Assembly (NCBI RefSeq): GCF_014324365.1
Contig: NZ_QEIG01000006.1
Span: 1 to 64,000, forward strand
Length of the DNA stretch: 64,000 nucleotides
Reading direction: 5' to 3'
Source: Algoriphagus sp. AK58
Lineage (GTDB): Bacteria; Bacteroidota; Bacteroidia; Cytophagales; Cyclobacteriaceae
The position numbers were made by a program, and so were the translations under genes. This document shows positions 44,959 to 56,142 of this stretch, one piece after another. Below the pieces are notes generated by a model. The model searched no databases. It saw only the letters and a list, made by a program, of their open reading frames with translations, and was not told where the DNA came from. The number at the start of each line of letters is the position of its first letter. The stretch's first letter is position 1.

Positions 44959-47592
44959 TCACCCCAACTTCGCCAGACTCTCTTCCAAGGCCTTGATTTT
45001 CCCTTCAGCGTCCGCCTGCTTTTTACGTTCCAATTCGATGACGTTGGCTGGTGCACCTGCGACAAAGCGTTCGTTGCTGAGCTTTTTCATCACAGAGGCC
45101 AGGAAGCCTTGGGTATATTCCAGTTCCTTTTTCAGATTGGCTTTTTCTTCTTCGATATTGATCGAGGCGCCCATTGGGATAAAGCACTCGTCTGCTTTCA
45201 CCACAAAGCTCATCGCATTGTCCACCTTTTCAGCAAAGTTTAGCGAAGACAGATTTGCCAATTTGGTCAATACTGCTGCAAATCGGCTGTAGAGTTCAGG
45301 GGTTTTAGCGTTGATGCTCAAGTCAAGGGCTTCTTTTGGAGACATGCCTTTGGATGCACGAAGGTTTCTCACCTGAGACACCACCTCAAAGACTTGTGCA
45401 GCCTCTTCGATGATCTTTGGGTCAAAGAATTTTGTCTCAGGCCAAGCTGCCAGAATCAAGGATTCTTCTACTGACCTTTCTTTGATCTGATGCCAGATTT
45501 CCTCGGTGATAAAGGGCATAAACGGATGCAAAAGTTTCAAGATGCCTTCGAAAAACTCAATGGTCTTTTCGTATGTGGCTTGATCGATTGGCTGCTGATA
45601 AGCAGGTTTGATCATCTCCAGATACCAAGAGCAGAAGTCATCCCAGACTAATTTGTAAGTGGCCATCAAGGCATCTGAAATTCGGAATTTTTCGAAATGC
45701 TCGTTGATCTCTGCCAATCCTTGGTTGAATCGGTTTTCAAACCACTCCAAGCTTGCAGCATTGGCTGTGCCGTCGAGAATTGGATCGATTTCCCAACCCT
45801 TTACCAATCGGAAGGCATTCCAGATTTTGTTGGCGAAGTTTCTGCCTTGCTCTACCAACTTTTCATCGAATGGAAGGTCATTTCCGGCAGGAGAGGAGAA
45901 AAGCATCCCAGTTCTTACCCCATCCGCACCATATTGAGCGATTAAGTCCAAGGGATCAGGGGAGTTGCCCAAGGATTTGGACATCTTACGGCCCAATTTA
46001 TCCCGGACAATACCTGTGAGGTAGACGTTTTTGAAAGGCTTTTCTCCAAGGTATTCATACCCGGCTATAATCATTCGAGCCACCCAGAAAAACAAGATCT
46101 CCGGTGCAGTGACCAAGTCATTGGTCGGGTAGTAATACTTCAGTTCTTCGTTTGGCTTGCCTGTAGTAAATACCTCTGTGTCAAATACCGAGATCGGCCA
46201 CAGCCAGGAGCTAAACCAAGTATCCAAAACGTCTTCGTCTTGCTTCAGGTCAGCCAGTGTGTAGTTGGTGTTGAACTGAGCATTTGCCAGCGCCAAAGCT
46301 TCTTCGGCGGTTTTTTCTACAACTACTTCACCATTGGGTAGATAAAATGCCGGAATTCGATGCCCCCACCAGAGTTGGCGTGAGATGCACCAATCGCGGA
46401 CATTTTCCATCCATACGCGGTACATGTTTTTGAACTTCGGTGGGTGAAGTTGGATCACGTCCTCCATTACTGAAGTGAAAGCAGGCTTGGTGATTTCATC
46501 CATTTTGAGAAACCACTGCAAGGATAGCTTAGGCTCAATCACCGCATCGGTACGCTCGGAATGCCCGACGTTGGACTTGTAGTCTTCGATTTTTTCGAGT
46601 TGACCGGCTTCGTCCAGAAGTTTGCCGATTTTCTTTCTGGCAATGAATCGGTCTTCACCCACTAGAATTTGAGCTTTCTCGTTGAGCGTACCGTTATCAT
46701 TGAGGATATCGATTACCTCGAGTTTGTGCTTGAGGCCGAGTTCGTAGTCGTTGATATCGTGCGCAGGGGTCACTTTGAGGCATCCTGTACCAAATTCCAT
46801 ATCTACGTACTCATCTTCGATGATTGGTATGGCTCGGTTGATAAGTGGTATAATCGCTTTCTTACCCTTCAGGTGTGTGAATCGAGGGTCATTCGGATTG
46901 ATGCAGATCGCCACGTCGGCCATGATGGTCTCTGGACGTGTAGTAGCAATGGTCAGGAATTGACCTTCACTTCCCTCGATTTGGTATTTGATGTAGTAGA
47001 GCTTGGAGGAAATCTCCTTCATAATTACCTCGTCATCCGAGAGGGCAGTTTGGCCTTTTGGATCCCAGTTGACCATGCGGATGCCTCGGTAGATTTTTCC
47101 TTTTTTGTACAAGTCCACAAACACCGAAATCACCGCATCGCTGAGTCCTGGATCCATGGTAAATGCCGTGCGATCCCAGTCGCAGGAAGCACCGAGTTTT
47201 TTAAGCTGCTCGAGGATGATGCCTCCGTATTTTTCTTTCCATTCCCAGGCATGGGTTAGGAATTCTTCGCGGGAAATGTCTTTTTTCTCTATCCCTTTTT
47301 CCTTGAGGAGTTGGACTACTTTGGTCTCCGTAGCGATGGAAGCGTGGTCAGTACCAGGTACCCAGCAGGCATTTTTGCCTTGCATTCGGGCTCGTCGGAT
47401 GAGTACGTCTTGGATGGTATTGTTCAGCATATGGCCCATGTGGAGCACGCCGGTGACGTTAGGCGGAGGGATGACGATAGTGTACGGTTCCTTGCTGTGG
47501 TCGATGTGAGAGGAAAAGAGCTTATGCTCCATCCAGTAGGCGTACCATTTGGCCTCGGCGGCTGCCGGTTCGTATTTGCTGGCAATAGACAT
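44959..47592 (-). CDS. valS: valyl-tRNA synthetase
   Basis: 877 aa, class I synthetase. HIGH-type motif HMGH (51-54) in [15 protein letters not shown], the CP1 editing domain with [13 protein letters not shown], the signature KMSKS (536-540) in [14 protein letters not shown], an anticodon-binding helical domain, and a C-terminal coiled-coil arm ([15 protein letters not shown]) found in ValRS. Length is typical of Bacteroidota ValRS. ATG 47592 follows a TAnnTTTG box by about 23 bp. Confidence 0.97.
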   Translation of the reverse strand: MSIASKYEPAAAEAKWYAYWMEHKLFSSHIDHSKEPYTIVIPPPNVTGVLHMGHMLNNTIQDVLIRRARMQGKNACWVPGTDHASIATETKVVQLLKEKGIEKKDISREEFLTHAWEWKEKYGGIILEQLKKLGASCDWDRTAFTMDPGLSDAVISVFVDLYKKGKIYRGIRMVNWDPKGQTALSDDEVIMKEISSKLYYIKYQIEGSEGQFLTIATTRPETIMADVAICINPNDPRFTHLKGKKAIIPLINRAIPIIEDEYVDMEFGTGCLKVTPAHDINDYELGLKHKLEVIDILNDNGTLNEKAQILVGEDRFIARKKIGKLLDEAGQLEKIEDYKSNVGHSERTDAVIEPKLSLQWFLKMDEITKPAFTSVMEDVIQLHPPKFKNMYRVWMENVRDWCISRQLWWGHRIPAFYLPNGEVVVEKTAEEALALANAQFNTNYTLADLKQDEDVLDTWFSSWLWPISVFDTEVFTTGKPNEELKYYYPTNDLVTAPEILFFWVARMIIAGYEYLGEKPFKNVYLTGIVRDKLGRKMSKSLGNSPDPLDLIAQYGADGVRTGMLFSSPAGNDLPFDEKLVEQGRNFANKIWNAFRLVKGWEIDPILDGTANAASLEWFENRFNQGLAEINEHFEKFRISDALMATYKLVWDDFCSWYLEMIKPAYQQPIDQATYEKTIEFFEGILKLLHPFMPFITEEIWHQIKERSVEESLILAAWPETKFFDPKIIEEAAQVFEVVSQVRNLRASKGMSPKEALDLSINAKTPELYSRFAAVLTKLANLSSLNFAEKVDNAMSFVVKADECFIPMGASINIEEEKANLKKELEYTQGFLASVMKKLSNERFVAGAPANVIELERKKQADAEGKIKALEESLAKLG

Positions 47593-47615
47593 ACGTATGT
47601 GTTTTTTCGAAGGGG

Positions 47616-47623
47616 CAAAAATA
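47616..47623 (-). promoter_or_regulatory. -7 promoter box of valS
   Basis: TATTTTTG on the minus strand matches TAnnTTTG, 23 bp upstream of ATG 47592. Confidence 0.5.
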
Positions 47624-47928
47624 GTGGAAAAAGCCCAGAAGGCCTTGGTTGATTTTGATGATTTGGTTGTGCTGCTTTTCCGAAGATCACACTTCGTTAT
47701 TCTTCATTCATTATTTGATGTGCTGAATTTTTGCCAATAGTCTGTATATCAAATTTGAAAAGTCGAATGTCCAGCTTCTGGAGAAGCAGGACAACAAGCT
47801 GGAATTTGGAGATTCGGTTTTCGCCAAGGTATTTAAGGCGCAAAGGAGATTTGGTTATGCTGTTTTTCCGAAAGCAATCTTTGCATCTCTTTGACTTTGC
47901 AAGAAACTCATTTGATCTTTTCAATAAA

Positions 47929-47957
47929 AAAAGACCGACATCGCTGCCGGTCTTTTT
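47929..47957 (-). terminator. terminator of susCD operon
   Basis: AAAAGACCG / CGGTCTTTT with flanking A/T runs, 20 bp downstream of the SusD-like stop codon. Confidence 0.8.
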
Positions 47958-47976
47958 GCATGAAGGAATTCAGAGA

Positions 47977-49356
47977 TTAATCTCCTTTGTATTGATCCCA
48001 GCTCAACTCAGCCTGAGGATGAGGGAATTGGGTGAAGATCGTACCTCCGTCGAAGCTGGTAGGGATCTGATTCAGACGCTCATAGCGACGGGCATCAATC
48101 CAACGGTGGCCCCAAGGCTCCGCCCAAAGGGAATATCTTCTTTGGAACAGAATTTCATCGATCAGCGCAGCCTGCGTCGTAGCTCCTGTATAAGGGCCAA
48201 TACCTGCTGCATTTCTGATGACATTGATAGCTTCTACAGCCTGAGTTGCCTGATTTAGGTTGGCATGAGCTTCAGCTTTCAAGAGGATCAATTCTTCGTT
48301 TCTGATAAACGGAATGGATGCCGTGTTGGTAGCCCAACGCGCATCCTGGTGTGTACCCACGAGCGCTCCCGCATCAGTAGTCACCGTCACAGGGGTAGTT
48401 CTGCGGAAGAATTTGGTTCTCACACGACGGTCACCCGGAATCGTATCTCTCAATACAGAAGGATGCACCACAATGATGGTGTTTACCGCTGCATTGGGAA
48501 CATAAAACAAAGGATTAAACACATCCGGAGAAGCACCATAAGGATGCGAAGGTCCCGCATTTAAGTCTCCATTTAGATTCATAAATGAAGCATTCAGGGC
48601 AGTCAAAACTCCTTGCCAGTCTTTTCTGTAAGCATTCAATCGGGCAGCGATTGCACGGTTGACTTGTCTTAAACCAGCAATCGAATTGTAACCGTTAAAA
48701 CCTCTGGTGAGCGCAAATGGAAAATTCCCAGTTCCGGCAGCCTGTAGATCGGCATCCCCTTCATCCAAGATCGCTTTGATTGCGTCAAGAGCTTGGGCAT
48801 AAGGAACAAATGGACCAGGGTTCAAAGGGTCTTTCACATCAATTCGAATTCCGTTTTGATAAACAAAGTTGGCAGGGATCATAAATTGGAAACCTTGAAT
48901 GGTTTTCGCAAATCCTCTCACCGCACTTTTGGATGTTTCAGGAATAAGGTTGGTATTTGCTGCCGAAGTAATCAGTACATCAGCCTGTTTGATCGCTTGG
49001 TAAGGCGAAGCCCAAGAGCCACCGCCTGTGGTACCAAAGCCAAAGTAGGCCCGGTCGGGAACACGACCATTTTGCCCTAACCAATCAGTTTGGAATCTTG
49101 GGTCCGATGCATTCAAATACCAGATTTCCCGGCCGAAAGTATTCCAGGCCTGAGAGATATTGGTCACATACCCTCTATGACGGGACTCTAGTCCAGTGAT
49201 CAAAAACTGGATTTGCTGAGGCGTGGCATTATTGGATACTGAGGCTTCAGACGGGTTGTTTGGGTCTTGAACCTCGTCAAGTTGCAATGGATTACAGCTG
49301 GATAGGATTGCGGCGGTAACCAGAGCAGAAGCGAAATAATTTCTTAAGTTTTTCAT
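47977..49356 (-). CDS. SusD/RagB-family nutrient-binding lipoprotein
   Basis: 459 aa. Lipoprotein signal MKNLRNYFASALVTAAILSSC (Cys21). The mature start NPLQLDEVQDPNNPSEASVSN, helical TPR-like segments (YQAIKQADVLITSA, LILLKAEAHANLNQATQAVEAINVIR) and the C-terminal RRYSLWAEPWGHRWIDARRYERLN are standard SusD/RagB features. It forms the lid of the SusC transporter at the outer membrane and binds the ligand. It follows susC by 12 bp in one operon. The ligand (glycan or peptide) cannot be told from sequence. Confidence 0.93.
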   Translation of the reverse strand: MKNLRNYFASALVTAAILSSCNPLQLDEVQDPNNPSEASVSNNATPQQIQFLITGLESRHRGYVTNISQAWNTFGREIWYLNASDPRFQTDWLGQNGRVPDRAYFGFGTTGGGSWASPYQAIKQADVLITSAANTNLIPETSKSAVRGFAKTIQGFQFMIPANFVYQNGIRIDVKDPLNPGPFVPYAQALDAIKAILDEGDADLQAAGTGNFPFALTRGFNGYNSIAGLRQVNRAIAARLNAYRKDWQGVLTALNASFMNLNGDLNAGPSHPYGASPDVFNPLFYVPNAAVNTIIVVHPSVLRDTIPGDRRVRTKFFRRTTPVTVTTDAGALVGTHQDARWATNTASIPFIRNEELILLKAEAHANLNQATQAVEAINVIRNAAGIGPYTGATTQAALIDEILFQRRYSLWAEPWGHRWIDARRYERLNQIPTSFDGGTIFTQFPHPQAELSWDQYKGD

Positions 49357-49368
49357 GATTAGGCCGGT

Positions 49369-52347
49369 TTAGAAATCAACAGTTAAATGGAAGAATACGC
49401 GGCGTGGAGTTGGATAAGGAGCAATATCCACGTTGTTGGCAACTGCCTGAGCTCCAAAAGTGGAGGTTTCAGGATCATATCCTTCATAGTCTGTAAACAA
49501 GAACGCATTGTTTACAGAAGTACCTACCCGAATATTTTGGACAGTGGTTCCAAACCAGTTGGAAATTGTGGTTTTAGGAACGGTGTAATAGAGCCCGATC
49601 TCCCTGATTTTTACAAAACTGGCATCTTGTACCCAACGTCCTGCATTGTTGTATGGTGCAGGCGGTCTTTGGCGACCGTTTGGAATTCCATCTCCGTTGT
49701 CATCATTAAACCAGCCATTGGTTGTACCACCACCATCATTTAGGAAGGAAGTTAGGTTGATGTTGTCTCCGCCTTTTTTCCAGTCAATCAAGAATGAAAA
49801 TTCAAGCCCTTTAATGATGTTAAAGGTGTTGTAGAACGACATGTTGAAGTCAGGCTGCGCATCTCCCCAAATGGTAAATCCTCCCGGTACACTGGCATCG
49901 GCAGGAGTACCCACGATGGTGGTTGGAGAGTATCCTTCCGCATAGAGGAATGTACCCAATCCTGATCCAAATGCTCCGGCGATATACGTTGGGATGCCAA
50001 GTCTGGTCATCATGAGGTCATTTTTCCAGAACATGACACGGCTAAACCATCTGAAATTACCGCTTTCGATGGGGGTACCGGATAGAGACAATTCAATCCC
50101 TTTATTCTCTAATTCAGCCTCATTACTTGGTGTAGAGGTCACCCCTGTGGAGGGAGAGAGGTTGAGGTTTTGTATGTTGTTTTGGGTAGATTTAATGTAA
50201 TAGGTCGCTTCCAAACTCAAGCGGTTATTGAAGAAACCTGCATCGACTCCAAATTCAATTTCCTGAGCAGTTTCAGGTAAAATGAGGGTGTTTCCGATCT
50301 GGGTACTTACCACAGAACCCAAAAGGCCTCCGATGTTGGTGCCTCCCAGTGGGGTAAAGGTAGCTCCAAAGTTTACCGGGCCGGCAGTTTCCCCGTAAGC
50401 TATCCTTGGCTTCAATTGATTCATAAAGCCCACGTTCCAGAAGTCAAAGTTGGCGACATTGAATGCTACTGAGGCTCTTGGGAAAGCATACATTTTGTTG
50501 GGGTCCCCATTCAGAGTGGATTTATCCCATCGCAGACCAACAGTTCCGATGATTTTATCTTCCCAGTTGGCTTCCTGCTGTACAAAAACCCCAGCATCAG
50601 AAATCTTGCTGTTGAACTCTTGGTTGATTTCCTGAATCGCTGCTTGCTGTAGGTTGGTTTGTCCAGGAACTAAGCCTCTGCCACGGTTAAACAGTGCATT
50701 GTCCTTGAAATCCAATCTTACCAGACCCGCAGAAGTGTTCAAGTTTACCGATCCAAGGTTCCAGTTATATACCAATGCAGCCTGGAAGTTGGTGTTGAAG
50801 CTTTCTTGCTTTCCTTTCAGAACATCACCAGGGTTTGCCTGAGCTCTTTGGAACTGGAGGAATTCAGGTAGGTAGATCAAGGTAGTGTTTTGCAGGTAAT
50901 CCAAGCCACCTGAAAATTGAGCTTTCAAGAAGCTGTTATTGGTCTTTAAAAGATCCACATCCAAGGTGAATGCTTGGATAAAACGGTTTACCAAGGAATT
51001 GTTTCTGGCATTATCTGTTACGGCAACCGGATTTTCCGAGAAATAAGGATTGACAGGATAAGTTCCGTCGGCATTTCTTCTCAGATCAAAATAATTGGGT
51101 ACATATGCGATAGAGTAACCGATGGAAGCTCCGGTGTTGTTTTGGTTTCCGGTAAAACCTCGGTCCGTATCGGTTCGGATGTAATTGGAGGAAACGCCAA
51201 GTTTGATGGAATTCGTGATTTTATGATCCAAATTGGCTCGGATGGAATATCGGTTGAAGCCGGTGTTTTTTACGGTTCCTTCCTCATCTGTGAAATTCCC
51301 TGATACAAAGAATTTGGTTTTTTCATTTCCCCCACTCACGTTTAGGCGGGTATTAAGAAGTGTTGCCTGGTTGTTGTAGAAATAGTCCTCATAGTCTACA
51401 AACGTACCGGTGGATTGTGCATTACGGAAACGCTGCAATTCTACAGGTCTTCTGGATTCAGGGAAGAAAAAGTTGATTTTTTCTTCACTCCAATCGTCTA
51501 CTCCCAATAGCCTCAGGGGTTGAGCAAATCCCACATCCTGTGAAAGAGAAACAGTGGTTCGGCCTTCAGTGCCTCGCTTGGTAGTAATGATGATTACTCC
51601 GGCATTTGCACGAGTACCATAGATGGCTGCGGCAGAAGGTCCTTTCAGGATTTCAATCGTTTCGATGTCGGCAGGGTTAAGATCCGCAAGACGGTTGGAT
51701 CCGTCATCTTGGTTGCTAGCTCCAGCTCCTGAGACCGTGGCTCTACCTGTTCTTTGTGAAGAATTGCTGATGTATACCCCATCCACAATGATCAAGGGTT
51801 GAGAAGCACCGGTCAGAGAAGAAATACCTCGAAGCTGGATAGAAATACCCCCACCCGGAGCACCCCCATTGGATCGGATCGTTGCTCCTGGGACTTTGCC
51901 GTAGAGCGCACCATCTGTAGTCTGAATGGTGGTCGTGCCCAATAGATCACGGGATGATACCGAAGTCACGGCATTGGCGAGGTTACTTCTCTTTACCGAA
52001 GTAGCCAAGCCGGTGACGACCACCTCTTCCAGATTGGTCGCATCCTGTTTGAGTTTGATGTTAAGAATACTTACACCTGGTGCTACATCCACACTTTGGC
52101 TTAGGTATCCAATGGAAGAAAAAACCAACGTTGCACCTGCATTGGTAGGCACATTGATGGAAAATCCTCCATCCAGGTCAGTAATTGTCCCGGATGTCGT
52201 ACCCTTGATCAGAATACTGGCACCAATAATTGGTTCACCAGTTCGTTCGTCTGACACATTTCCGGTGACTGTGTATTGGGCAAATGCCCAACCAACAGAG
52301 CCCCAAAGGAATGCCAGGGAAAGCAGAGTTTTGTAAAGTTTAAACAT
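49369..52347 (-). CDS. SusC/RagA-family TonB-dependent transporter
   Basis: 992 aa from ATG 52347, chosen because MFKLYKTLLSLAFLWGSVGW (cleaved after AFAQ) is a clean signal peptide; the longer frame to 52509 covers the terminator of the upstream gene. A carboxypeptidase-regulatory-like domain (about 25-110, GNVSDERTGEPIIGASILIK) precedes the plug (about 120-240: RGISSLTGASQPLIIVDGV) and a 22-strand beta-barrel ending in an aromatic residue (HLTVDF). There is no STN domain, so no sign of FecI/FecR-type signalling. It imports oligomeric ligands together with the SusD partner. Confidence 0.94.
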   Translation of the reverse strand: MFKLYKTLLSLAFLWGSVGWAFAQYTVTGNVSDERTGEPIIGASILIKGTTSGTITDLDGGFSINVPTNAGATLVFSSIGYLSQSVDVAPGVSILNIKLKQDATNLEEVVVTGLATSVKRSNLANAVTSVSSRDLLGTTTIQTTDGALYGKVPGATIRSNGGAPGGGISIQLRGISSLTGASQPLIIVDGVYISNSSQRTGRATVSGAGASNQDDGSNRLADLNPADIETIEILKGPSAAAIYGTRANAGVIIITTKRGTEGRTTVSLSQDVGFAQPLRLLGVDDWSEEKINFFFPESRRPVELQRFRNAQSTGTFVDYEDYFYNNQATLLNTRLNVSGGNEKTKFFVSGNFTDEEGTVKNTGFNRYSIRANLDHKITNSIKLGVSSNYIRTDTDRGFTGNQNNTGASIGYSIAYVPNYFDLRRNADGTYPVNPYFSENPVAVTDNARNNSLVNRFIQAFTLDVDLLKTNNSFLKAQFSGGLDYLQNTTLIYLPEFLQFQRAQANPGDVLKGKQESFNTNFQAALVYNWNLGSVNLNTSAGLVRLDFKDNALFNRGRGLVPGQTNLQQAAIQEINQEFNSKISDAGVFVQQEANWEDKIIGTVGLRWDKSTLNGDPNKMYAFPRASVAFNVANFDFWNVGFMNQLKPRIAYGETAGPVNFGATFTPLGGTNIGGLLGSVVSTQIGNTLILPETAQEIEFGVDAGFFNNRLSLEATYYIKSTQNNIQNLNLSPSTGVTSTPSNEAELENKGIELSLSGTPIESGNFRWFSRVMFWKNDLMMTRLGIPTYIAGAFGSGLGTFLYAEGYSPTTIVGTPADASVPGGFTIWGDAQPDFNMSFYNTFNIIKGLEFSFLIDWKKGGDNINLTSFLNDGGGTTNGWFNDDNGDGIPNGRQRPPAPYNNAGRWVQDASFVKIREIGLYYTVPKTTISNWFGTTVQNIRVGTSVNNAFLFTDYEGYDPETSTFGAQAVANNVDIAPYPTPRRVFFHLTVDF

Positions 52348-52495
52348 AGGATAAAGAATATTTTGTTTATGACTATTTAGCGAAAAAAAGTGTATCCATT
52401 CCTTTAAATCGACAGAATGTAGAAAAAAAGTTACGAATGGATTTTTATCCTGATAAATTGGCTTTAAAACTTTTAAAAGCTTGGGTTTAAAAGAT

Positions 52496-52524
52496 AAAAG
52501 GCAGGTCATAAAACCTGCCTTTTT
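52496..52524 (-). terminator. terminator of CocE-type gene
   Basis: AAAAGGCAGGT / ACCTGCCTTTT hairpin with a T tract, 19 bp downstream of the CocE-type stop codon. Confidence 0.85.
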
Positions 52525-52542
52525 AATTTTAGTTGAAATGCT

Positions 52543-54429
52543 CTATTTTTTAATCATTGGGAGCACAATTCGACTTTGGAACTTACCGCCATGATGGATG
52601 TTATTGGTGGCGACTTTTCCTACTGTTTCGTCATAGTTGTTGCCTCCTGTGTTCATGTTGCGGTCAAAACGGGGGAAGTTGGACGAACTCACCTCGATGC
52701 GGATGCGATGTCCTTTTTCGAAGTAGTTGGAAGTACTCATCGGAGTCATTTTTATTTCATAGACTTTTCCTTCTTCCATCCATACTTCTTTATCGTAGCC
52801 TTCACGATAGCGAACCCGCTGTATGGTTTCATCCAGGTTGTAAGCTTTTCCGTCAGGGTAGACATCGATCAATTTGATGGTCACATCGGTGTCTTTTACG
52901 TCTGAGGAGAGGTAGAGGTAGCTCTCGATAAAACCTGAAACTTCCACTCCCTCAGCCAAAGGTTCAGAAGTGTAGACCAGAATATCGTCTCTCAATTCCA
53001 TCTCGCTTTGGTCCATTGCTCCTCCTTGTACTGCATTTCCCGTGCAGCAGACATTTCCGCCATGGGACATGACCGGATTCATCGGGTCATACTTGAATGT
53101 GTCTTTTACTTCTGCTTTAGGAGCTTTGGCTACAAGCTTTCCGTCACCGTTTCTGGTGTTGGCTTTTCCCTGAGATTCTAGGAAGAAAGGAGTCATCACG
53201 GCTTCTTTTGGTGGCCATACATCAGAAGATTGCCACTTGTTAATTCCCATCGTGTAGTAAGTCACTTTTGGGAGCTTGGCAATGGTGCCGCTTTCGTCCT
53301 TTCCTTTCAGCCAAAGGTCAAACCAAGCGGTGATCACCTCATCGTAATTCCATCTCGCATCGCCAACGCTACGTTCGCCCACAATAGTATTTTCAGTAGC
53401 TCTTGTGAATGAGCAATGAAGTACAGGAGCAATAATCAGGTACTGATTGTCCCGGGCCATTTGGCTGATGGCATTTTTGCGAGCATGGTTGTAAAGGGCA
53501 ATGTTGGGAGAGGAGGAGACATCATACCACGATACGAACCACATGCTTGGTTTGTCAAAAGGCATGTTGTCATGAAATAGACCTCCTTGATACCACCTAG
53601 GATCGTTGGGCTTTCGGGTGATCATTTCTTCATAGATTCCCATTGGGCCGCCGGCATTTTTGATAATGTCCTGAACCGGAAGGTGAGCCAATCCTTCTTT
53701 CCAGTCTACTCGAGGGTATTCCGGAGCCATGTCATAGAATCGCTGCAATCGAAGAAGATCTTTTTGCTCGATGCCCGGCTGTAGTCTTGGTGCCATCGGG
53801 TCGTGCTGGGTACTGTAGAGCCAAGCCGTAAACAGCATTTGTCCGGCACCTCCACGGTACCAGTTTCCTTGCTCATAAAACTCACCGATACGGCCTACAC
53901 CTGCTCCATACCCCTGAGGAACTAAGGCTCCCAAGGCAGGATGATTGAGTGAGGCGGCGGCCATTTGCCATTCTGCAGTGGAAGAACAGCCCAAAAGTCC
54001 AATTTTTCCATTACTCCAAGACTGCTTGGACATCCACTCGAAAGCATCGTAACTATCAGTCAGCGGAGTGCCTAAGATATCCCAGTTGCCTTCGGAAAAA
54101 AACCTTCCACGCTCGTTTTGGACCACATAAGCATAGCCTTTTTTGACCCATTCCAAAGCAGACTGGAGGGTTCGTGTATTCATCTCCCCGTTACCATAGG
54201 TATTGAAATTGTAGGGAGTTCTTGAAAATACAATGGGTACTTTCTGATCGCCTTTGGGACGATAGATGTCCGTAGCGAGACGGGTGCCATCACGCATGGG
54301 CATCATTACTTTTTGGTCGATGACGGCGATTTCGTCCAGCTGAACCAAAATGGGTTTATCCTGAGAATAGACTGTTGGAGACAGTCCCAAGAAAAACAAA
54401 AAAGCGAGAATTCTGATAATTGATCTCAT
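52543..54429 (-). CDS. CocE/NonD-family (S15-type) secreted hydrolase
   Basis: 628 aa with signal peptide ([20 protein letters not shown], cleaved after YSQ). The alpha/beta-hydrolase domain opens with [18 protein letters not shown] and has [12 protein letters not shown] (oxyanion region) and nucleophile motif GCSSTAEWQ (Ser149). A C-terminal jelly-roll domain (about 450-625: [23 protein letters not shown]) completes the X-Pro dipeptidyl-peptidase/CocE fold. Such enzymes are alpha-amino-acid ester hydrolases or related acylases and peptidases. The usual motif is GxSYxG; here it is GCSS, a mild deviation. It lies upstream of susCD on the same strand but a terminator separates them. Confidence 0.87.
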   Translation of the reverse strand: MRSIIRILAFLFFLGLSPTVYSQDKPILVQLDEIAVIDQKVMMPMRDGTRLATDIYRPKGDQKVPIVFSRTPYNFNTYGNGEMNTRTLQSALEWVKKGYAYVVQNERGRFFSEGNWDILGTPLTDSYDAFEWMSKQSWSNGKIGLLGCSSTAEWQMAAASLNHPALGALVPQGYGAGVGRIGEFYEQGNWYRGGAGQMLFTAWLYSTQHDPMAPRLQPGIEQKDLLRLQRFYDMAPEYPRVDWKEGLAHLPVQDIIKNAGGPMGIYEEMITRKPNDPRWYQGGLFHDNMPFDKPSMWFVSWYDVSSSPNIALYNHARKNAISQMARDNQYLIIAPVLHCSFTRATENTIVGERSVGDARWNYDEVITAWFDLWLKGKDESGTIAKLPKVTYYTMGINKWQSSDVWPPKEAVMTPFFLESQGKANTRNGDGKLVAKAPKAEVKDTFKYDPMNPVMSHGGNVCCTGNAVQGGAMDQSEMELRDDILVYTSEPLAEGVEVSGFIESYLYLSSDVKDTDVTIKLIDVYPDGKAYNLDETIQRVRYREGYDKEVWMEEGKVYEIKMTPMSTSNYFEKGHRIRIEVSSSNFPRFDRNMNTGGNNYDETVGKVATNNIHHGGKFQSRIVLPMIKK

Positions 54430-54570
54430 AGAACAAAGGGTTTACTTTGGGAAATTACTACTCAAAATTTAATTCGGTATTGTTTTTTGATAAATGGTTT
54501 TGATTTGGAAAAGGGAAGGAATCATCAGAGACTATCTCAAATGTTGATTTTTCATTTCGGGGGATAAGGC

Positions 54571-54578
54571 TAACTTTG
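54571..54578 (+). promoter_or_regulatory. -7 promoter box of fumarylacetoacetase gene
   Basis: TAACTTTG, matching TAnnTTTG, 20 bp before ATG 54599. Confidence 0.55.
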
Positions 54579-54598
54579 TCCGTTCAATAATTTTGACA

Positions 54599-55867
54599 AT
54601 GAGCGATAGTTCAATTCCCACCTTGAGTACTTGGGTGGAAGTTCCCAAAAATTCTGATTTCACCATTTACAACCTGCCTTTCGGTGTTTTCAAAAACAAA
54701 AAACTCAATCCCCGGATTGGGATAGCGATAGGAGATAAAATAGTCGACTTGAGTATTTTGGATCAGGAAGGTTTTTTTTCCTCCCTTTTCCTCCCTGAAG
54801 GAGTTTTTATCAAGGATTCCCTGAATGATCTTATCTCTTTGGGAAAAGCCCAAACCAAGAAAATTCGTGAACGGGTTCAGCAATTGTTGTTAGCGGAAAA
54901 CGGAGAACTTCGAGATCACTCCGCCCGCGGAAAGGTCATGGTCAATCGTAAAGAAGCAGAGATGCTCATGCCGGTGAAGATCGGAGATTATACGGACTTC
55001 TACTCCAGTATCGAGCATGCTACAAACGTTGGCAAGATGTTTCGTGATCCTGAAAACGCCCTTCTTCCCAACTGGAAGCACCTTCCGGTGGGTTATCATG
55101 GTAGGGCTTCCTCTATAGTTGTTTCTGGTACTCCGATTCACCGTCCCAAAGGACAGTTTAAAGACCCGGACATGGAAAAGCCTGCCTTCGGACCAAGCAG
55201 AAGGTTGGATTTTGAACTGGAGCTCGCGTTTATCACGGGAAGGTCTACCAAATTGGGAGATTCGGTAGAAGCGGATGAAGCAGAGGATTATATTTTCGGG
55301 TTTGTGCTGTTTAATGATTGGTCCGCCCGGGATATTCAGGCTTGGGAATATGTACCCCTTGGGCCTTTTTTGGGTAAAAACTTCGGCTCCTCCATTTCAC
55401 CATGGGTGGTCACTCTGGAGGCGCTGGAGCCATTCAGGGTACAAGGGCCTTTACAAGAACCTGAAGTTTTGGATTATCTGAAGTGCAAAGGAACTCACAG
55501 CTTTGATATCAATCTGGAGGTGTATATCCAGCCGGAAGGTAAAAAATCCAGTAAGGTCTGCAGCTCCAATTTTAAATACATGTATTGGAACATCGCCCAA
55601 CAGCTCGCCCATCACACGGTCAATGGCTGTAATATCAACGTTGGAGACCTGATGGCATCCGGGACGATCTCCGGTTCGGCAGAGGATTCTTTTGGTTCCA
55701 TGTTGGAGTTGAGCTGGAAAGGAACCAAGCCCGTAAAGTTGGAAGATGGAGAAGAACGCAAATTCATTGAAGACGGAGATACGGTCATCATGAAAGGATT
55801 TGCTGAAAGGGAAGGTATCCGGGTAGGATTCGGTGAAGTCAGTTCCCAGATTCTTCCGGCCAAGTAA
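54599..55867 (+). CDS. fahA: fumarylacetoacetase
   Basis: 422 aa from ATG 54599 (human FAH is 419). Hydrolyses 4-fumarylacetoacetate to fumarate and acetoacetate, the last step of tyrosine/homogentisate breakdown. Seen: the N-terminal beta-barrel domain, then DFYSSIEHATNVGKMFR (Ca2+ ligand Asp and catalytic His), YHGRASSIV, LDFELELAF (Glu ligands), VLFNDWSARDIQ (Asp ligand), and GSAEDSFGSMLELSWKG near the end. No homogentisate dioxygenase or HPPD gene is in the window, so the rest of the pathway is elsewhere. Confidence 0.95.
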   Translation: MSDSSIPTLSTWVEVPKNSDFTIYNLPFGVFKNKKLNPRIGIAIGDKIVDLSILDQEGFFSSLFLPEGVFIKDSLNDLISLGKAQTKKIRERVQQLLLAENGELRDHSARGKVMVNRKEAEMLMPVKIGDYTDFYSSIEHATNVGKMFRDPENALLPNWKHLPVGYHGRASSIVVSGTPIHRPKGQFKDPDMEKPAFGPSRRLDFELELAFITGRSTKLGDSVEADEAEDYIFGFVLFNDWSARDIQAWEYVPLGPFLGKNFGSSISPWVVTLEALEPFRVQGPLQEPEVLDYLKCKGTHSFDINLEVYIQPEGKKSSKVCSSNFKYMYWNIAQQLAHHTVNGCNINVGDLMASGTISGSAEDSFGSMLELSWKGTKPVKLEDGEERKFIEDGDTVIMKGFAEREGIRVGFGEVSSQILPAK

Positions 55868-55889
55868 ATAATACTCTTGAATTAGTGTG

Positions 55890-55929
55890 TTCCCAAAAAG
55901 CATTTGACTTTTTGGGAATATTTTTTTGT
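55890..55929 (+). terminator. terminator of fahA
   Basis: TTCCCAAAAAG / CTTTTTGGGAA hairpin followed by a T-rich run. Confidence 0.85.
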
Positions 55930-56142
55930 AGAGGGATGGAAAAACGGTGCAATAGTGGACCAAAGAAAGGCCCAGACGACTTCTTATAGCTAGGTAGTTA
56001 GACTGCGGGTTTTCTTACTTACCCGTAAGTATCTCATTTTTCAAAAGAAACCCATCAAACAGCAGATCATTTATATAAATCTGCAAGCATCAGGCTTGAG
56101 GAAATCTCAATTCCTATTTTTAGTGCTTATTCGGCTGATTTC

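Larger units (their letters stand above)
47593..47976. other. spacer between valS and susD
   Basis: 384 bp. Contains the valS promoter box, a stretch at about 47687-47720 (cacttcgttattcttcattc) similar to sequence next to the left repeat arm at 30324-30350, and the terminator at 47929. No gene seen. Confidence 0.5.

Noticed and set aside
46669..47259. 196-codon open frame antisense to valS
   Set aside because: Lies inside a clear synthetase gene; composition matches a frame shadow.
49369..54429. A polysaccharide utilisation locus
   Set aside because: SusC and SusD are present but no glycoside hydrolase or lyase accompanies them; only an S15-type hydrolase is near.
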